A stretch of 64,000 nucleotides of DNA from Limnomonas spitsbergensis (Eukaryota; Chlorophyta; Chlorophyceae; Chlamydomonadales), in NCBI GenBank assembly GCA_037349105.1, contig JAYJMM010000113.1, forward strand, positions 3,286,001-3,350,000, given 5' to 3'. Positions 24,876-37,021 of the stretch are shown here, piece by piece. The position numbers and the translations under genes are program-made. Numbering within the stretch: position 1 is the first letter of the stretch; every line of letters starts with the position of its first letter. The notes under the pieces were generated by a model. It did no database searches, was not told the DNA's origin, and worked only from the letters and a program-made list of their open reading frames with translations.

Positions 24876-27800
24876 TCAATCAGATTTCAGCCAAGGCTTG
24901 CCCCCTCCAGTGAAGGAGCACACCGTCAAGCCCCGCTGCACTGCAGGCCGGGCTAGGATGCGCTCCCTCCAGGCCATGGCGTGGGTGTATTGGGGGATGT
25001 CGAGGAAGTCGTCAGCGGCGACACCTGCAAACAGAGCCATGTTGTGGTTGTTTTGAGAGGGTGAGGAAGCCGTTTGCAAAGAAACCTGCCCTCGGGTAGC
25101 ACGACCACAGATGTTGGTGTACGTGGGAGACGGTGCGGAGGTCTGCGGTGGAGACATCTGCACCCAGGGCCATGGCGTGGGTGAACTGGGAAATAATGAG
25201 TAGGTCATTGGCAGCAACACCTGCTCCCGGGGCCTTGGCGTTGTAGCATGAGGGAAGACGTCTATAGACAGTGGGCGGCATTGGATGGGCACTTAAGAAT
25301 CACCTAATGACATGGCCGCCAGGGGATGGCCCCTATAATACTAAGTCAAGTAATTGACAACGATCTCTATATGCGGTGAAGCACGAAGTCGAATGCGAAG
25401 GAACGGTGACAATGCCGCTGACAGAGAAGCTTTGTGACATATACACACAGCCTTAAAGGCCTCCCCCCTGCACCTTCTACTGTCACCCGACGAGTGCTTG
25501 CAAGTTGTAACAGCTGCACAGCTGGTTGGACCAGGGGAGGTACATGATAGCGGCAATGCTACACTCCTTTCTCACACAGCCCCCATCCTGTACAGTACCC
25601 CCTGCCCCTGTCACGTCCAGCCTGTCCTTGCTGTTGTCATCTGATGAGTGCTTGTAGCCTGCACGCAGCTGGTTGAACCATGCGAGGCACAATTAACCTG
25701 CAACGCTGTACTCCTCTCCCACACAGCCCACATCCTATCACCCCCTGCCTGTCCTTGCTGAAGTCACCTGATGGGAGCTTGTAGCCCGCACACATCTGGT
25801 TAAATCAGGCGAGGCACGCTTCACCCACAATGCTACACTCCTCTACCATACGGCCCACAGCCTGTCACGTCCTGCCTGTCCTTGCTGAAGTCACCTGATG
25901 GGAGCTTGTAGCCCGCACACATCTGGTTAAATCAGGCGAGGCACGCTTCACCCACAATGCTATACTCCTCTACCATACGGCCCACATCCTGTCACGTCCT
26001 GCCTGTCCTTGCTGTTGTCACCTGATGGGCGCTTGTAGCCTGCACACAGCTGGTTGAACCAGGCGAGGCACGCTTCACCCACAATGCTATACTCCTCTAC
26101 CATACGGCCCACATCCTGTCACGTCTTGCCTGTCCTTGCTGTAGTCACCTGATGGGAGCTTGTAGCCCGCACACATCTGGTTAAATCAGGCGAGGCACAC
26201 TTCACCCACAATGCTATACTCCCCTACCATATGGCCCACCTCCTGTCACCTCCTGTCTGTCCTTGCTGTAGTCACCTGATGGGAGCTTGTAGCCCGCACA
26301 CAGCTGGTTGAATCAGGCGAGGCACGCTTCACCCACAATGCTGTACTCCTTGCCCATACGGCCCACATCCTGCCTACCCCTTGCCCCTGTCACATGTTGT
26401 CTGCTGATGTTTTAATCACCTGAATCATGCTTGTAGCCCGTGCACAGTTGGTGGAACCAGGGGAAGCATGTGATGTCTGCAATGCTGTACTCCTCTCCCA
26501 CCAGATATGTCCTCCCTGCAAGGTGCTTGTCCAGCACGGAGCAGAGCCGCTGCACCTCCATGCCGTAACGGGCAACACCATAGTCCCTCGCCTCCACCTG
26601 GCAGGCAGGGAGGAGGCAAGCAGGCAGGCATGAAGAGCAGGCAGGAAGGCGGGCAGGCAGGCAGAAAGTATAGGCAGGGCAGGACAGACAGCGGGGTAGT
26701 TTTGCTTATTCTCAGCATGACGTAGCTTTCAGGGCCCTTGCTTAATTATGCATGGCTTGGAGGGCAAACATAGACAACAGATGTTCCCGGCCCTCCTGAC
26801 CTTCAACGCCCGACCTGCCCTTTTCGTCCACCTGGCTGCACACGCCTCCTTAGCCTTCTGGCCCTCCTCACTCCCCTTGCCCTCCTGAACCTCCGGGTCC
26901 TCCTGACTCTCCTTGATTTCCTGCACCCTTGCCCTCCTTGCCCTCCTTACTGTCCTTGCCCTCCCGAGCCTCCTTGCCCTCACCTTGTCAGCCGGCGCGT
27001 AAACCATGAAGTGCCCAAAATTTCCGGTCATAGGACCCTGGCCGCCCATCTGCCAAAAGACCCAGTTCATGCACTCAGCCCTAAGCCTTGCGTCCTCGGG
27101 TAACAGCCGTTTGAACTTCTCTGCGAGGTACAACACGATCGACCCGCTCTCGAACAAGTGCATGGGGTCGCCACCGGGACCCTGCACGCAGTGCAAAGGC
27201 ATGGAGGGCTGGGAGGATCATCACGTAACAGTTGGCAGCGACTGGTTGCACCACTCGGCAAGTTACCTTAGTCTGATTGGACTTTGCTAACTGTGAGGCT
27301 GGCCTACTAACCTCTAAAACACGACATAAACAGCAGAATGTCCATGTGGTCCTCTTTCTCAGCTGAGATGAGACGGGCAGAAGCAGGAGGGCACACGACC
27401 AAGGTGCCAGACAATGGAACCACTCTCAAACATTTGCATGGGCTCGCCATATGGAACCAAGCTCCATGGCAATGGACGGTGAATGCTGGGTCAAGTGTAA
27501 TACCTAAACCCTACAACCTGAACCCCAAAACCCTTAACCCTATGGGTCAAGTGTTAGGTCTCGCCTGCTTGTCCGTGAGTGCGGGGATCTTGGAGTTTGG
27601 GTTGACCTCCACAAAGCCCGAGGTGAACTGATCCCCCTTGCCGATGTTGATGACTGCAGCGGGCAATTGAGCGCGGGACAGATGTACGGATGTACGGATG
27701 TACAGATGGCATGACAACTGTCAAATTATGAGATGCAAAGCTAGCGAGGTGAACTGATCACCCTTGCCGAAGCTGATGACTGCAGACAGGACCATGGCAG

Positions 27801-28883
27801 GACAGGCGGGACGGCAGGACACTTACAAAATATCTTGAAGATTCCAAACTACAGATGCATGGGCTGCTGCTTGTTTATTTTGAAATCACTACGCCACCAT
27901 GGTGCATCCTGTCCCCCCCGTCTTTTATGCCTTTTTCCGTTCCTTCCCCTCTTTCCCTTCATTTTTTTCAAACCAGGTACCGTGGTCACGGGTGTGTTTC
28001 GTTGTTTTCGAATTTCGTTGTTGCTTAAAACGTCGCTGTTTTGGCGTTTTTTTTTATTTGTTGCCCCTTCACATGAAAAATTCCAGTCAAAAACATTTTC
28101 ACAGTTGATTTTGTTGCTCCCTGAAGAACGATGAAAACAATGAAATACATCCGTGACAACGGTACCGTAGTTGGATGCCCATGTGGACAAGCTTTTTGAG
28201 CGGTGCTTAAAGTGTACCGTCAGTGACTCACCATGGGCGTCGTAATCCGTGCCCAGCTCCTCCAACATGATGCCAACCTTGTGCCCGTTAGGGGTGGCCA
28301 AAGAGTAGAGCTGCGAGGAGAAGGAAGCGTGTCAGTAAAGGGGGCCGGTGATGGGCTGGGCTCGGCAAAGGTGGGCCATTGGTAGATTGCGATGGGTGAG
28401 ACAGCGGGGAGAATGAGGGGGCTGTGAGGAGTGGGCCATCGGTTAAGAGAGGGGAAGGGACTAAGGGGCATGTGTTAGTCTGATTTGGGGCCAGGGACGG
28501 GCCTTCTAGCCGAGAAGAGGAGTCGCTCAAGCACAGCATCCACCCTGAAAAACAACCCACTCAGGTCCATCCAGGGGTGAGAAATAGATGAGTCAGGAAC
28601 GATGTGCCGTGTGCTTACTTATGTACTTGATTACTTCATAGATGAGTCAGGATGATGGGCCATTCCCCTGCATTTCTCGGTTGTTTTCTCAACTCGGGTG
28701 CCTACCAGTACTTACCTGCAGGGGCGCTGAGCCTTCTGGCAGTGTCTGCTGCGCCCTGGCACCAGCAGTGGGGGCGTTGATGGCGGCGAACTTGTTCCCC
28801 GCTGCCTTTGCGAACAGTGCATCGATCTTTGGAGGAGGGCTCCACTCTGCTGATGCCGCGATAGTGCTGTCGGTCCCTGACAT
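24876..28883 (-). CDS. YghU/Ure2p-like glutathione S-transferase (6 exons, 286 aa)
   Basis: Exons (minus): 28716-28883, 28232-28310, 27565-27653, 26984-27181, 26420-26597, 24876-25024, all in phase, total 286 aa against 288 for bacterial YghU. The N-terminal thioredoxin fold shows KFAAINAPTAGAR, then LYSLATPNGHKVGIMLEELG (the TPNG active-site motif of Nu-class/Ure2p-like GSTs), SGFVEVNPNSKIPAL (cis-Pro) and LFESGSIVLYLAEKF (the ESG glutathione contact). The helical C-terminal domain includes NWVFWQMGGQGP, GHFMVYAPADK, the N-capping box EEYSIADITCFPW and AWRERILARPAVQRG. It probably works as a cytosolic glutathione-dependent peroxidase or disulfide-bond reductase, as shown for family members. 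The exon 3 donor is GC (aagcag|gcgaga); no GT donor precedes the stop there. The last intron is expanded by tandem copies of the exon 5 end and the exon 6 start. Confidence 0.93.
25025..26400 (-). repeat. Tandem copies of GST exon ends filling the last intron
   Basis: From about 25.48 to 26.40 kb there are about seven head-to-tail units of roughly 127 bp, each resembling the last ~100 nt of GST exon 5 plus its donor. Translated units keep EEYSI and NQLCAGYK-like remnants and ...catcag|gtgac, but most have a TGG to TGA stop. From 25025 to about 25235 are three more degenerate units related to the start of exon 6 (AGVAANDLLIISQFTHAMAL beside the real GVAADDFLDIPQYTHAMAW). Confidence 0.85.
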
Positions 28884-30178
28884 GGCGGTTGAGGAATATA
28901 AGAACCTCCTGGGAAGCCTGCCGAATAACCCGGATTGGGTCCTGCCGCTGCTGCCGCTGCTGCTGCTGGTATTCAGCGCGCGATTAACGGTCCGAATGCT
29001 GGTGTACATATGGATTGCACAGCTGAGTGAGTCTCGAGTAATTGACAGGATGGTGAATTGAGTGGTCGGAATTGAGTATGACACCTGATGACACAATCAT
29101 GTAGCGAGCGTAGATCTGGATCACTATCCTCTGGTTCACGTTCCGTCGTATTATTCATATATGCAGATTATGCCGAATATTTTCGACCATAATAAGAGTG
29201 GAGGATGTGCCCCGCATAATCCTGGCAAGAGCCCAAAGGACATGAGCAGCCCGGTGGAGCATCTCGAAGAGACTTGCCAGTCCACGCAACCAACCTACCA
29301 TTCCATCTCTAGGGCATTGGAAGAAGCTGTCCGTGGCTTCACCCGTCAGCAGCAGCACCAGCAATCAGCAGGAGACGTGCAGGATATCATCTTAGCTCCA
29401 CCATGCAGTGGCAACGGCAGCGCTAGCCCTCCGCCCTCGCCGCCTTGCGACCGCGGCTGTCGCAGCCGGAGCAGCAGCGCAGCGGCACGATAAACATTGA
29501 CAGGTCGCTCTGCCGTGTCAGAAAAAAAATGGAAGGCTACCTTGCACAGAGACGTCGGGGTTCAAGAAACAATCAATATGGGCCAAGGCCGAGTCTGCAC
29601 TGTTTCCGTCTCCTGGACTTGCAAACATGGCCGATCCCATCATCATCTGTCTGGCTCCATATGAGAAGCACATGAAGCGATGTCAAGTCCATGTGCTTCA
29701 CATTACGCCATGCAACGCCATGCCCATGGGCGCGCTTCCACATACCACGCCAGGCCATGCCATTCCATGCCCACGGCATGCACATCATTCCATGCACTCG
29801 TTGCAGCATGCCCAGTCATCCCAAGGACACACAACGCCATGCACATGCCCACCATGGATGCCCTGAATTGCAGCTCAGCTATCGCGCCTTTGACTGCGGT
29901 TGCTTGACAACTCTGCTCAAAGCACAAGTACAAGGTGGCATTACGATGCTGCCGCGAAAAGGAAGGAAGAAAGTGTCACCTTGTTGGGCATGGAAAACCC
30001 CAAAGCCAAAACACTTACATAACCCCAAGTTCTTCTTGAGGACTGCCTGGCGGTCCAAAACCTCATCTCTTATAGACTCATCTCTTGCTTTTTCTAGAGG
30101 GCTGATTACTATGCTATACGTGTTGAAGCGTGTCCAAGAATTCAAATAAAGCGGCGGCATGAAGAGGGCCATGGAGGG
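28884..30178. other. Region upstream of the GST gene
   Basis: Probable GST promoter and 5' UTR next to 28884. A 110-codon open frame (29161-29493, Ser/Pro/Gln-rich) has no recognisable domain. 29.68-29.85 kb is unusually dense in CATGC/CCATG words. A TATA-like element was not identified. Confidence 0.4.
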
Positions 30179-31114
30179 TTGACAGGCGCCTTTGGCTACC
30201 GCGCTGCACCGTGTTCGCCGCATGGCAGCCAAGGTGGGCCTAAGGCGCCATCTTCCAACCTGCATCAGGTTGGCAGCTGTGTACGCAGCGCCTGCGCCAA
30301 CTACGGCGACGTGGTATGGGCCACCAGCCACCTTCGGCCGCGGCAATGTCTCTCCAGCAAAATGCAGTCCAGCTTGCTTCAGCACCTACGCCAGGCTGCG
30401 GGGCTACCTGCATCAGCCGCCAGTTGGGGAGTCATGAGAGAGCTGCAGCTCCAGCCACTGCAACGAGACTGGTGGGCCCATATCCTCCGCTTCTACAATG
30501 CAGCGGTGGCACCGGAGGCACAGCAATACAGCCCTCTCATGGCTCAAGCCATGGCAGCAGATATGCAGCTTGCAATCAGCCAGGGCACTGGCGGCCGCAC
30601 CTGGTGCTCTGATCTGCTGGGTGCATCAGAGGAGCTGGAGCAGGGGGCAGCCAGCCCCACCTTGCGCGAGGCAGCAGCTGCCCTACAGGGCCTACCCGTC
30701 ACAGAGGTGTTGGCACTCGTTGACACTGCCTACGAGCAAGCACGGCTGGACGCAAGCGACGGTGGGGACCCCAGGGACCCTACCACCGAGCACAGATCTG
30801 CGGCGACCTACCGCGCCTGGTTCCAGTCCACGGCGGGTGCCGTGCTGGCGCAAGCCAAGAGCCGCACTAGTCAGAAGGAGTGTGCTTGTGTGCGCATTAA
30901 TTTGCGACTGCGGCTTGGCGCGATCAGCACTGCTGACAACAGAGGACGGCGCAACGGTCAGCGGCAAGAGGCACGCTGCTGCCAGCGGTGTTGGGCACGG
31001 GGGGATAGCGAGCAGGTAGAGGATGCGTTGCATGTGTGCCAGTTGTACCAGGCTGAGCATGGGTGGGACACACTTGCTTTTGTGGACTGTGCTGTGGGCA
31101 TTATTGAGGGTTAG
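30179..31114 (+). mobile_element. LINE-type retrotransposon, 3' end of ORF2 (5'-truncated)
   Basis: A 311-codon open frame ends at TAG 31114. It has no reverse transcriptase core, but its sequence resembles the region after the RT domain in non-LTR elements of algae: a helix-rich stretch with LQPLQRDWWAHILRFYNAA, then a C-terminal zinc-binding-like cluster (CCQRCW ... EDALHVCQLY) of the CCHC type near the LINE ORF2 end. The frame is intact over this part, so the copy may be fairly young or the truncation recent. It could still be called a pseudogene because the RT and endonuclease parts are absent from the window. The 3' UTR follows directly. Confidence 0.6.
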
Positions 31115-31480
31115 TCTCCAGGGTTTCTGAGGCCTGTGTCTTTGGCCTTTCCGGCCTTCTCTTTTGGTCCTTTTTGGGGGGGGGGGGTGCCCCCTTTTTA
31201 GCTTCTTCTCTTTTCCCTTCTGATCAGTGGGGCGCCCTCGCGGCCAAGCAGGGGTGGGATACACTTGCTTTTCTGGACTTATCTTTTTATTATAGGCCTT
31301 GTTGAGGGTTAGTCTCTAGTGGAACTCAGGTGTTGGACTTGGTTTTCGTTGCCTTCCCGGCCTCTCCTTTTGTTCCTTTCCCCCTCTCTTCCTTTTTAGT
31401 TCCTTCTTTACTCCCTTCTGAACAGTTGGGCGCCCACGCGGCCGAGCTTTGAGCGGGCCCAGAGGTGTAACGTTCTTGAC
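31060..31480 (+). repeat. Tandem duplication of the LINE 3' end/UTR
   Basis: The end of ORF2 and the UTR (gtgggacacacttgcttttg ... gagggttagtctc ... ggccttctcttttggtcc ... gggcgccctcgcggcc) is followed at about 31250 by a second, diverged copy of about 190-200 bp (gtgggatacacttgcttttc ... gagggttagtctc ... gggcgcccacgcggcc). Confidence 0.7.
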
Positions 31481-32362
31481 TGTGCTATACAAGCTCTTGC
31501 CGAAGCTCAATTCTCTTGGCAAACCTAAAATTTGTTCTGCTGTCTGCCTGATCCCCCCCTCTCATGTTGCGAGTGCCCCATGCTCGGCCTCAGGTTTTGG
31601 ATCCCTCACTATGCCACGTTAATGCCAGTTATGCGAAAAAGATGCCACTTTCGTCGGGCGTGGGAGTTCAGGGTACAATGCTTCATGCGTCATTTCAAAG
31701 TCCTGCGCGCCGAGGTGAATCTTGGTGTATGTTTTAATGCGCACAATACCACATCTGGCAGGCCTTTGGGCTACAATAACTAGCCAGTGGGGGGCAGGGC
31801 CTTTACTGGGGGGCCAAACCTGGGCTTGTCCACGTCCCGTGGCTAAAGCAGCATATTCCGGCAAATATTCCCCCCGTCATCTGTACCAGAAGTATATTAT
31901 TCATGGTGGCTCAGACTACAGGGAACAGGAAAACAACCAAAAATCGGTAACATTGATGCAGAACATCAATAAAGTAATGACGGTGACAGGGATCCCCGTT
32001 TGTTTTTCATTTGTTCTCGTACATGTTTCAATTGCTAGTGCAAAAACTGGGATCTAATCAGAGCCGCCTTTCCATTTCCATGCAGTGCATGGTAACACTA
32101 TTACATGCCAAACATTCCCTGCGAGAACCAGATGCAGGTCTTTTTAGATGAACGGTAAAATGACTACCGGTAGTATTCAACTTCGGTTCATGCTGCTATT
32201 GCTGCTGCCTCAACACAATATTGTTCCAGAAAGTCGTAACATAGTGCGCGTCAACTCGTACACAAATTCAGTAAACTCTCCTTATGGGAAACAAAATGAT
32301 GCCGCTGTTGTCCTCCTAAGCCTGCAACTGTCAGCAGCCATTACCATTGCTGTTGACTGCCA

Positions 32363-35300
32363 TCATGCAACCTTCACGGCACCAACGTTATCCATGGCTG
32401 GTGCACATGGTGTGCTCGTTTCAAGCCTGCCGCTGCTGGACGCCGTCATACCCAATGCCCAACGGAGAATGTCTGTGGGCGTGAGGCAGCCCTTGAGCTG
32501 ATGAGTGCCAGCGGGGGCAGAAGGATCCGTCACATACACGCGGTGGATCCGGTTGTCACCCAGGATGTGCAGAACCTGAAGACAGTGTTTACATGGAGGG
32601 GATTCAGCTGCATTCAGCTACAAATCAGCGTCTTCACAGCCGACGGCCGTGTGTGCCTGGTGCAGCTAGACCTGGACAACTGGTGCTTCGGCCATCGACC
32701 TTGGACATGTCAAGGTTTGGTCTCCATCATCCCAGTGGTGGCTGTCCAGCGGCCTGTCAAGGTTTGTCTAGTGCGCACGAAAACAAAACTCGCCTGATTG
32801 AGCGTGGACGTTGGGCGGACGGTGTACAGGCGAACGTTGTCGTGAGAGATGATTTCAGAGATGGTCTGATGCCGGGGCGAAGGCGGCAGCGCCCTTGCCA
32901 TGACTGCTGCGTCGGTTGTCGACGGCCTCGGGCTGCCAGCGAAAAAAGGCTGCTGCTCTTCCCGCGCCCGCTTCGGGCTGTGAGGCTCGCCGCTCTTCCT
33001 GCAGGAAACGCCGCCGCTGCTGTAGCCTAGGTAAGAGGTGCCATGGTGCAGTGCGACGAACTCTGCAACTGGGAGCGCCAGCATGCCCATGTGCTCTGGC
33101 TGAATGCACCTGAGGACCGGGGGGCAAAGACGTAAATCAAACAACCGAGGGTTTGCTGTTTGATCATCATCAGGGCCAGGCGGGCCAGTGAACCTGAAGC
33201 AGAAAATGCCCAAGGGAGCAGTTTCATCCCTGGGTATCATGAACTTGAAAATACCGGTATCAGAGGAATCTAAAACCTGATGACATGCAAGTTTATGAGA
33301 AAACATGTCGGCAGTCAACACTGACCAGAGCCTGTGCAGATGCTGCTGTCCTGAACAGTCTAAAGGATTATAAGCTTCTTAAGTGCTCAAAATATAGCCC
33401 ACATGGTTCTTATTATCCATGTTAGAACTGCGATAGGGGTCAGATGCCACCCGTACTAGTTCCAACGAGCAGCGATGGGACAGACATTGCACAGCTGGTA
33501 CTTCAGGGCTGTTATCAGGACCTATACTAGCCCTCCATGCAGGCATGTCCTACATCTCTCGTTGCATCTGCCTGGCTGCCTCCCACATGCATTATTGGAT
33601 TTTTGCTGCTTTCAGAATTGGCTAAAAAAAATTGGGATGTACCCTACCGTACCAGCAAAAAAACGCATTTTTATTTTATTTTATTTTCAAGCCACTAAAA
33701 CACTACGCCCTTCAGGGATGTGAGGAGCCATCAAAAAGAGTAACCGTGTCTCACTTGAGGTCTGACACTGATAGGTTGGCCACCATATCCCCTGCGGCAG
33801 TGACAACGGGCGCTCCCGACACGCCCTTGCTCAGCATGTGCTCAAACGCGAGCAACGTCAACATGTTTGGGTCCACGGTCACCATCGGTGCGCCGCCGCC
33901 GTCGTCCGCCAAGCCCAGATCCTGAATGGTGGTGTGACCCAGGGGGCCAAGCAGCTGCTTGGACCTGGCGCACAGATGTCTGCATGGGTGCATGGCGGGA
34001 AATCAGCGGATGCCTTGCAAGAGCATGTATGGCCAGGGCATCAGCGGTGAATGCTGGGACCTGCAAAGTCGCATGCATGACAAAGGGTGTCTCCATCTTC
34101 GGCTAGACATCCACCTTCAACGGGCCACCTGACGGCTCCCGAAGACCCTTTTGGGGCCAAACCAATTCGGCCGAAGGGACCAAAGCTTGTCCAGCTTGTT
34201 GCTGCCGGCCCAAGCAGCAGGGCATGGTGCTCCAGGACCCTACAGCTGTGGGCCGTCATGTACCTGAATTGCAGCTGAACCTGCCTAAAAACAATGCTGG
34301 ACCTGCCAACTCTCGAGATTTTACCAGCTTTACTACCCATCAGTCATTTGCTCAGGATGTTGGTTGGAAGCTGCAAGGTAGCTGCACTGAAGCTGAACAA
34401 AAGCTGAACACCAGAAGATGGAAACAGCACAGCTCCTTCCCTCGCAATAATGAGCTGGCTGATCCTTGTCCAGGCGTAAGGGGTAAGGGTTTCCGGTGCA
34501 AGGCTTACCTCATAATATCAAGTTGGCTGACAATGTGGGTGATCTTCCCGTGAGCATCAAAGATGGCAAGACGGTGTATCACACGGTCATTGCCTGATCC
34601 CAGATACTGCTCCCTGCAGGGTGTCAGTCAGAGAAAGTACGCAGGTAGGTCTCCAATGTTTATTTTTGGTTGGTCCAGCTTAATTCAGCCACGACCCGGC
34701 CTTCAAAAACATGGGGGGGGCTGCTTGTACCAGGGGGCTTGTACCATTAAGCACCAGACGTAGGCTAGTGAAGATTAGGTCCCAACTGGCCCTGTAGTGG
34801 CTGTCCAGCGGTGCCCCAAAGGTGATAGTAAGGTGATAATAAGGTGCACTGTTGCACACTACTACAAATGCTGGTACAAGAATTGATTTCTTGGGTTCTA
34901 CCAAAACCTGATTGCCTGAAAGGTACTTACCTGATGGCCTTGTAGAGGGACGCGCCGTGCGATCCCGCATCAGCGCTGTACATGAGGCTACGATCCTCCC
35001 CACCTGAAAACGGGGTCGGCAGGGGCGGATACATTTCTTGCTTTGAAAGAAAGAAAGCTACGCCCTGTAGGAGGCGTGAGAGTAAACGAAGGAAACAAGG
35101 CAGCTGGGCTGAAGCCACACCGTAACTTTCGGGGGAACAGTGAAATTCATGAAGGTGTTGTGTGGTTTGTTTCAGTATCCCAGTGATTTTAGCTGTTCCA
35201 GTGGGGCAGTTTTCACTTCTTTGCCTTACCTGCATAGCATTCCTTGCCTTGAAGATTGAGGGGCAGGGAATCCATTGAGTGAGATTAAGGGCTTGGTGGT

Positions 35301-36667
35301 ATCCAGCATTTATTTTGGTGCGCACATGATGAGTAGTTACCTTTGGCAGGCTGCTGATGAGCCACCACCGGGCCAATTAGGCTAAGCACTCCAGCTAAAA
35401 TAAACAGTGGTGGCTGTGTCACTTATTGGGCGGAAAAGCAGGAATCGAGGATGAGCAGGCTAACACAGCCCACAGGGCCCATGGAGACCACACATCTACC
35501 GGCTTACGGCCTAAGCATCAGGGCATGTGGCATCAGGCTCCCACGACCTTGCTTCCTGATGAAGCTGACGGGTCGTTAAAGCGCCCTGAAATAGCTGGTT
35601 GAGCACACACCGCTCAACGTCATGAGAGGCTTCCGACAGAACGCCTTGCCCTCGGCCTCGAGCTCTGTCATGAGCAGCAGCATGCTGTGGGGCAGTCTGC
35701 CATGGTGCTTGTCCTTCAGATCTGATGGGTGGAATGAAGGGGGGGAAAGCAGCGTCATTTGATTGCTTGGACTATTAGGAGCCTTAAGTTATGGGAGAAC
35801 CTGCCAGTGCTTGAACTGCAGATCTGACCCGTCGGCTGGTGAAAGGAGAATGAAAGAGCAACGTCAAGAATAAAAAAGCTTGGACATTTAGGAGCTGCAC
35901 GTCATAGGGAAACCTGGCATGGTGCTTGCCGCCTTGCTCAACCAGATAGATCTGACCGATCGGTGTTTAGATGGAGAAAGGCTGGAAGAAAGAATTAAGT
36001 CAACAATGTTCAAGCATGGACAATCAGCATGAAGCGATCTATAATTACAAATGGAGCATGAATGCCCAGACATCTCATGAGCATAGTGCACAACAGCTGG
36101 GTCGTATTCAAAATCAAGGTGCGTGATCTCACGGGAAATTAGGCCACGCAGAACGTCGGAAATGTCGACCCAACCGACGAGGGTTGGGTTGGTAGCAACC
36201 CGGCTCCCAGCAATCTTCTCAGCTTCAAAATCCTCTAGGTCGGGGTAGATGACGAGAGGCGCACTGAGAACCTTGCGCCTGGCTAGTGCCTGTGGCATGT
36301 AAGTTGGCGTCGGTGTAGTCGGTGCGCAGATAATGGGGCATAAAGCAGGCGATTCGGTCATAAACTACCGGTACCTGCAGCGGTACCTGGTCACAAACGG
36401 AAGTTATGAATCCCGAAATCCCGGAACCCCGGAATCCCGGAAATCCGGAATCTCCACATCAAGTTTCATGTGAACTTTCTGGCTAGGCAGTAGGCACCAG
36501 GTGAGGGGATAGGTATGATCAAATACACGCATTCGAAAAATCGTTTTCACCTGCAGGGCATCTCCAATACTTTGATTGTGCTCTAGGGATAGGACGCCTC
36601 GCCTGGCCTGGCCTGGAATGATATCGGATAACTTGGAGCTATCGAGGTGCTGTTGAAGTGCGTCCAT
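32363..36667 (-). CDS. Protein with four CBS domains, SNF4/AMPK-gamma-like (8 exons, 466 aa)
   Basis: Exons (minus): 36551-36667, 36133-36289, 35611-35721, 34931-35003, 34509-34613, 33755-33979, 32794-33193, 32363-32575, in phase throughout. CBS motifs occur as two pairs: HNQSIGDALQ|ALARRKVLSAPLV with WVDISDVLRGL; GNDRVIHRLAIFDAHGKI with SQLDIMRHL; VDPNMLTLLAFEHMLSKGV with VSGAPVVTAAGDMV and LSVSDLK; and YTVRPTSTLNQ|VLHILGDNR with IHRVYVTDP and KGCLTPTDILRWAL. The h-x-x-T/SDhhR ends of CBS repeats are clear in each. Such proteins bind adenine nucleotides and act as energy sensors, for example as SnRK1/AMPK regulatory subunits; whether this one partners a kinase is inference. The exon 7 donor is GC (aatcag|gcgagt). 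The exon 2 donor (ccc|gtgaga) is the least certain boundary. Divergent from the WD40 gene. Confidence 0.9.
32608..32785 (+). mobile_element. SINE-A copy
   Basis: cctggtgcagctagacctgg, gtcaaggtttggtctccatc, cccagtggtggctgtccagc. In the last intron of the CBS gene. Confidence 0.75.
34115..34290 (-). mobile_element. SINE-A copy
   Basis: Minus-strand cagctgttaca-type 3' end is lost; tgctgccggcccaagcagca, ggaccctacagctgtgggcc and a tacctgaattgcagctgaac flank identify it. In a CBS-gene intron; a weaker plus-strand copy is at 34680-34830. Confidence 0.65.
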
Positions 36668-37021
36668 TGATGATCTTTTGATTATGGAAGTTGTGAGCCG
36701 AAAGCTTGAGCACGGTATTTTTACGGGAGTCTCTGCTGAGTCAGATGACTCAGATCTGGTCCTAACTGAGGCCGATGTCCATACCTCATGTCGTCACGCA
36801 CGCTGGGGGTGTCGCACCAGGGGGCGGGGGCATCCGGGGCGGGGGAAAGGGCAACTTCGTAGGGCTTGTAGCTGAAGAAGTAGCTAAGCGTAAGGCAAAT
36901 AGCGCAGGGCAGGGGGTTGTTCAAAGGTCATAGCCTGAACCCGATCACGCGGAGCAGGGAACTGAAAATTAGATTATCCCGTAATCATGTAAAAGTAGAC
37001 AGGACATTAATTCAAATCATC
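36668..37021. promoter_or_regulatory. Short bidirectional promoter between CBS gene and WD40 gene
   Basis: Only about 350 bp separate the two start codons, which point away from each other, so the interval must hold both transcription starts. No TATA-like box is obvious. An unrecognised 5' exon of the WD40 gene could also lie here. Confidence 0.45.

Noticed and set aside
28642..29061. Plus-strand frame with hydrophobic runs
   Set aside because: It is the antisense of GST exon 1 and its upstream region; the minus-strand exon is phase-consistent and homologous.
29879..30385. A 168-codon minus-strand frame
   Set aside because: It lies mostly opposite the LINE ORF2 fragment, whose plus-strand reading has family-like content.
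36917..37021. Upstream extension of the WD40 protein to a Met at 36917
   Set aside because: The added residues look non-coding, and the Met at 37022 is better placed; an upstream spliced exon remains possible.
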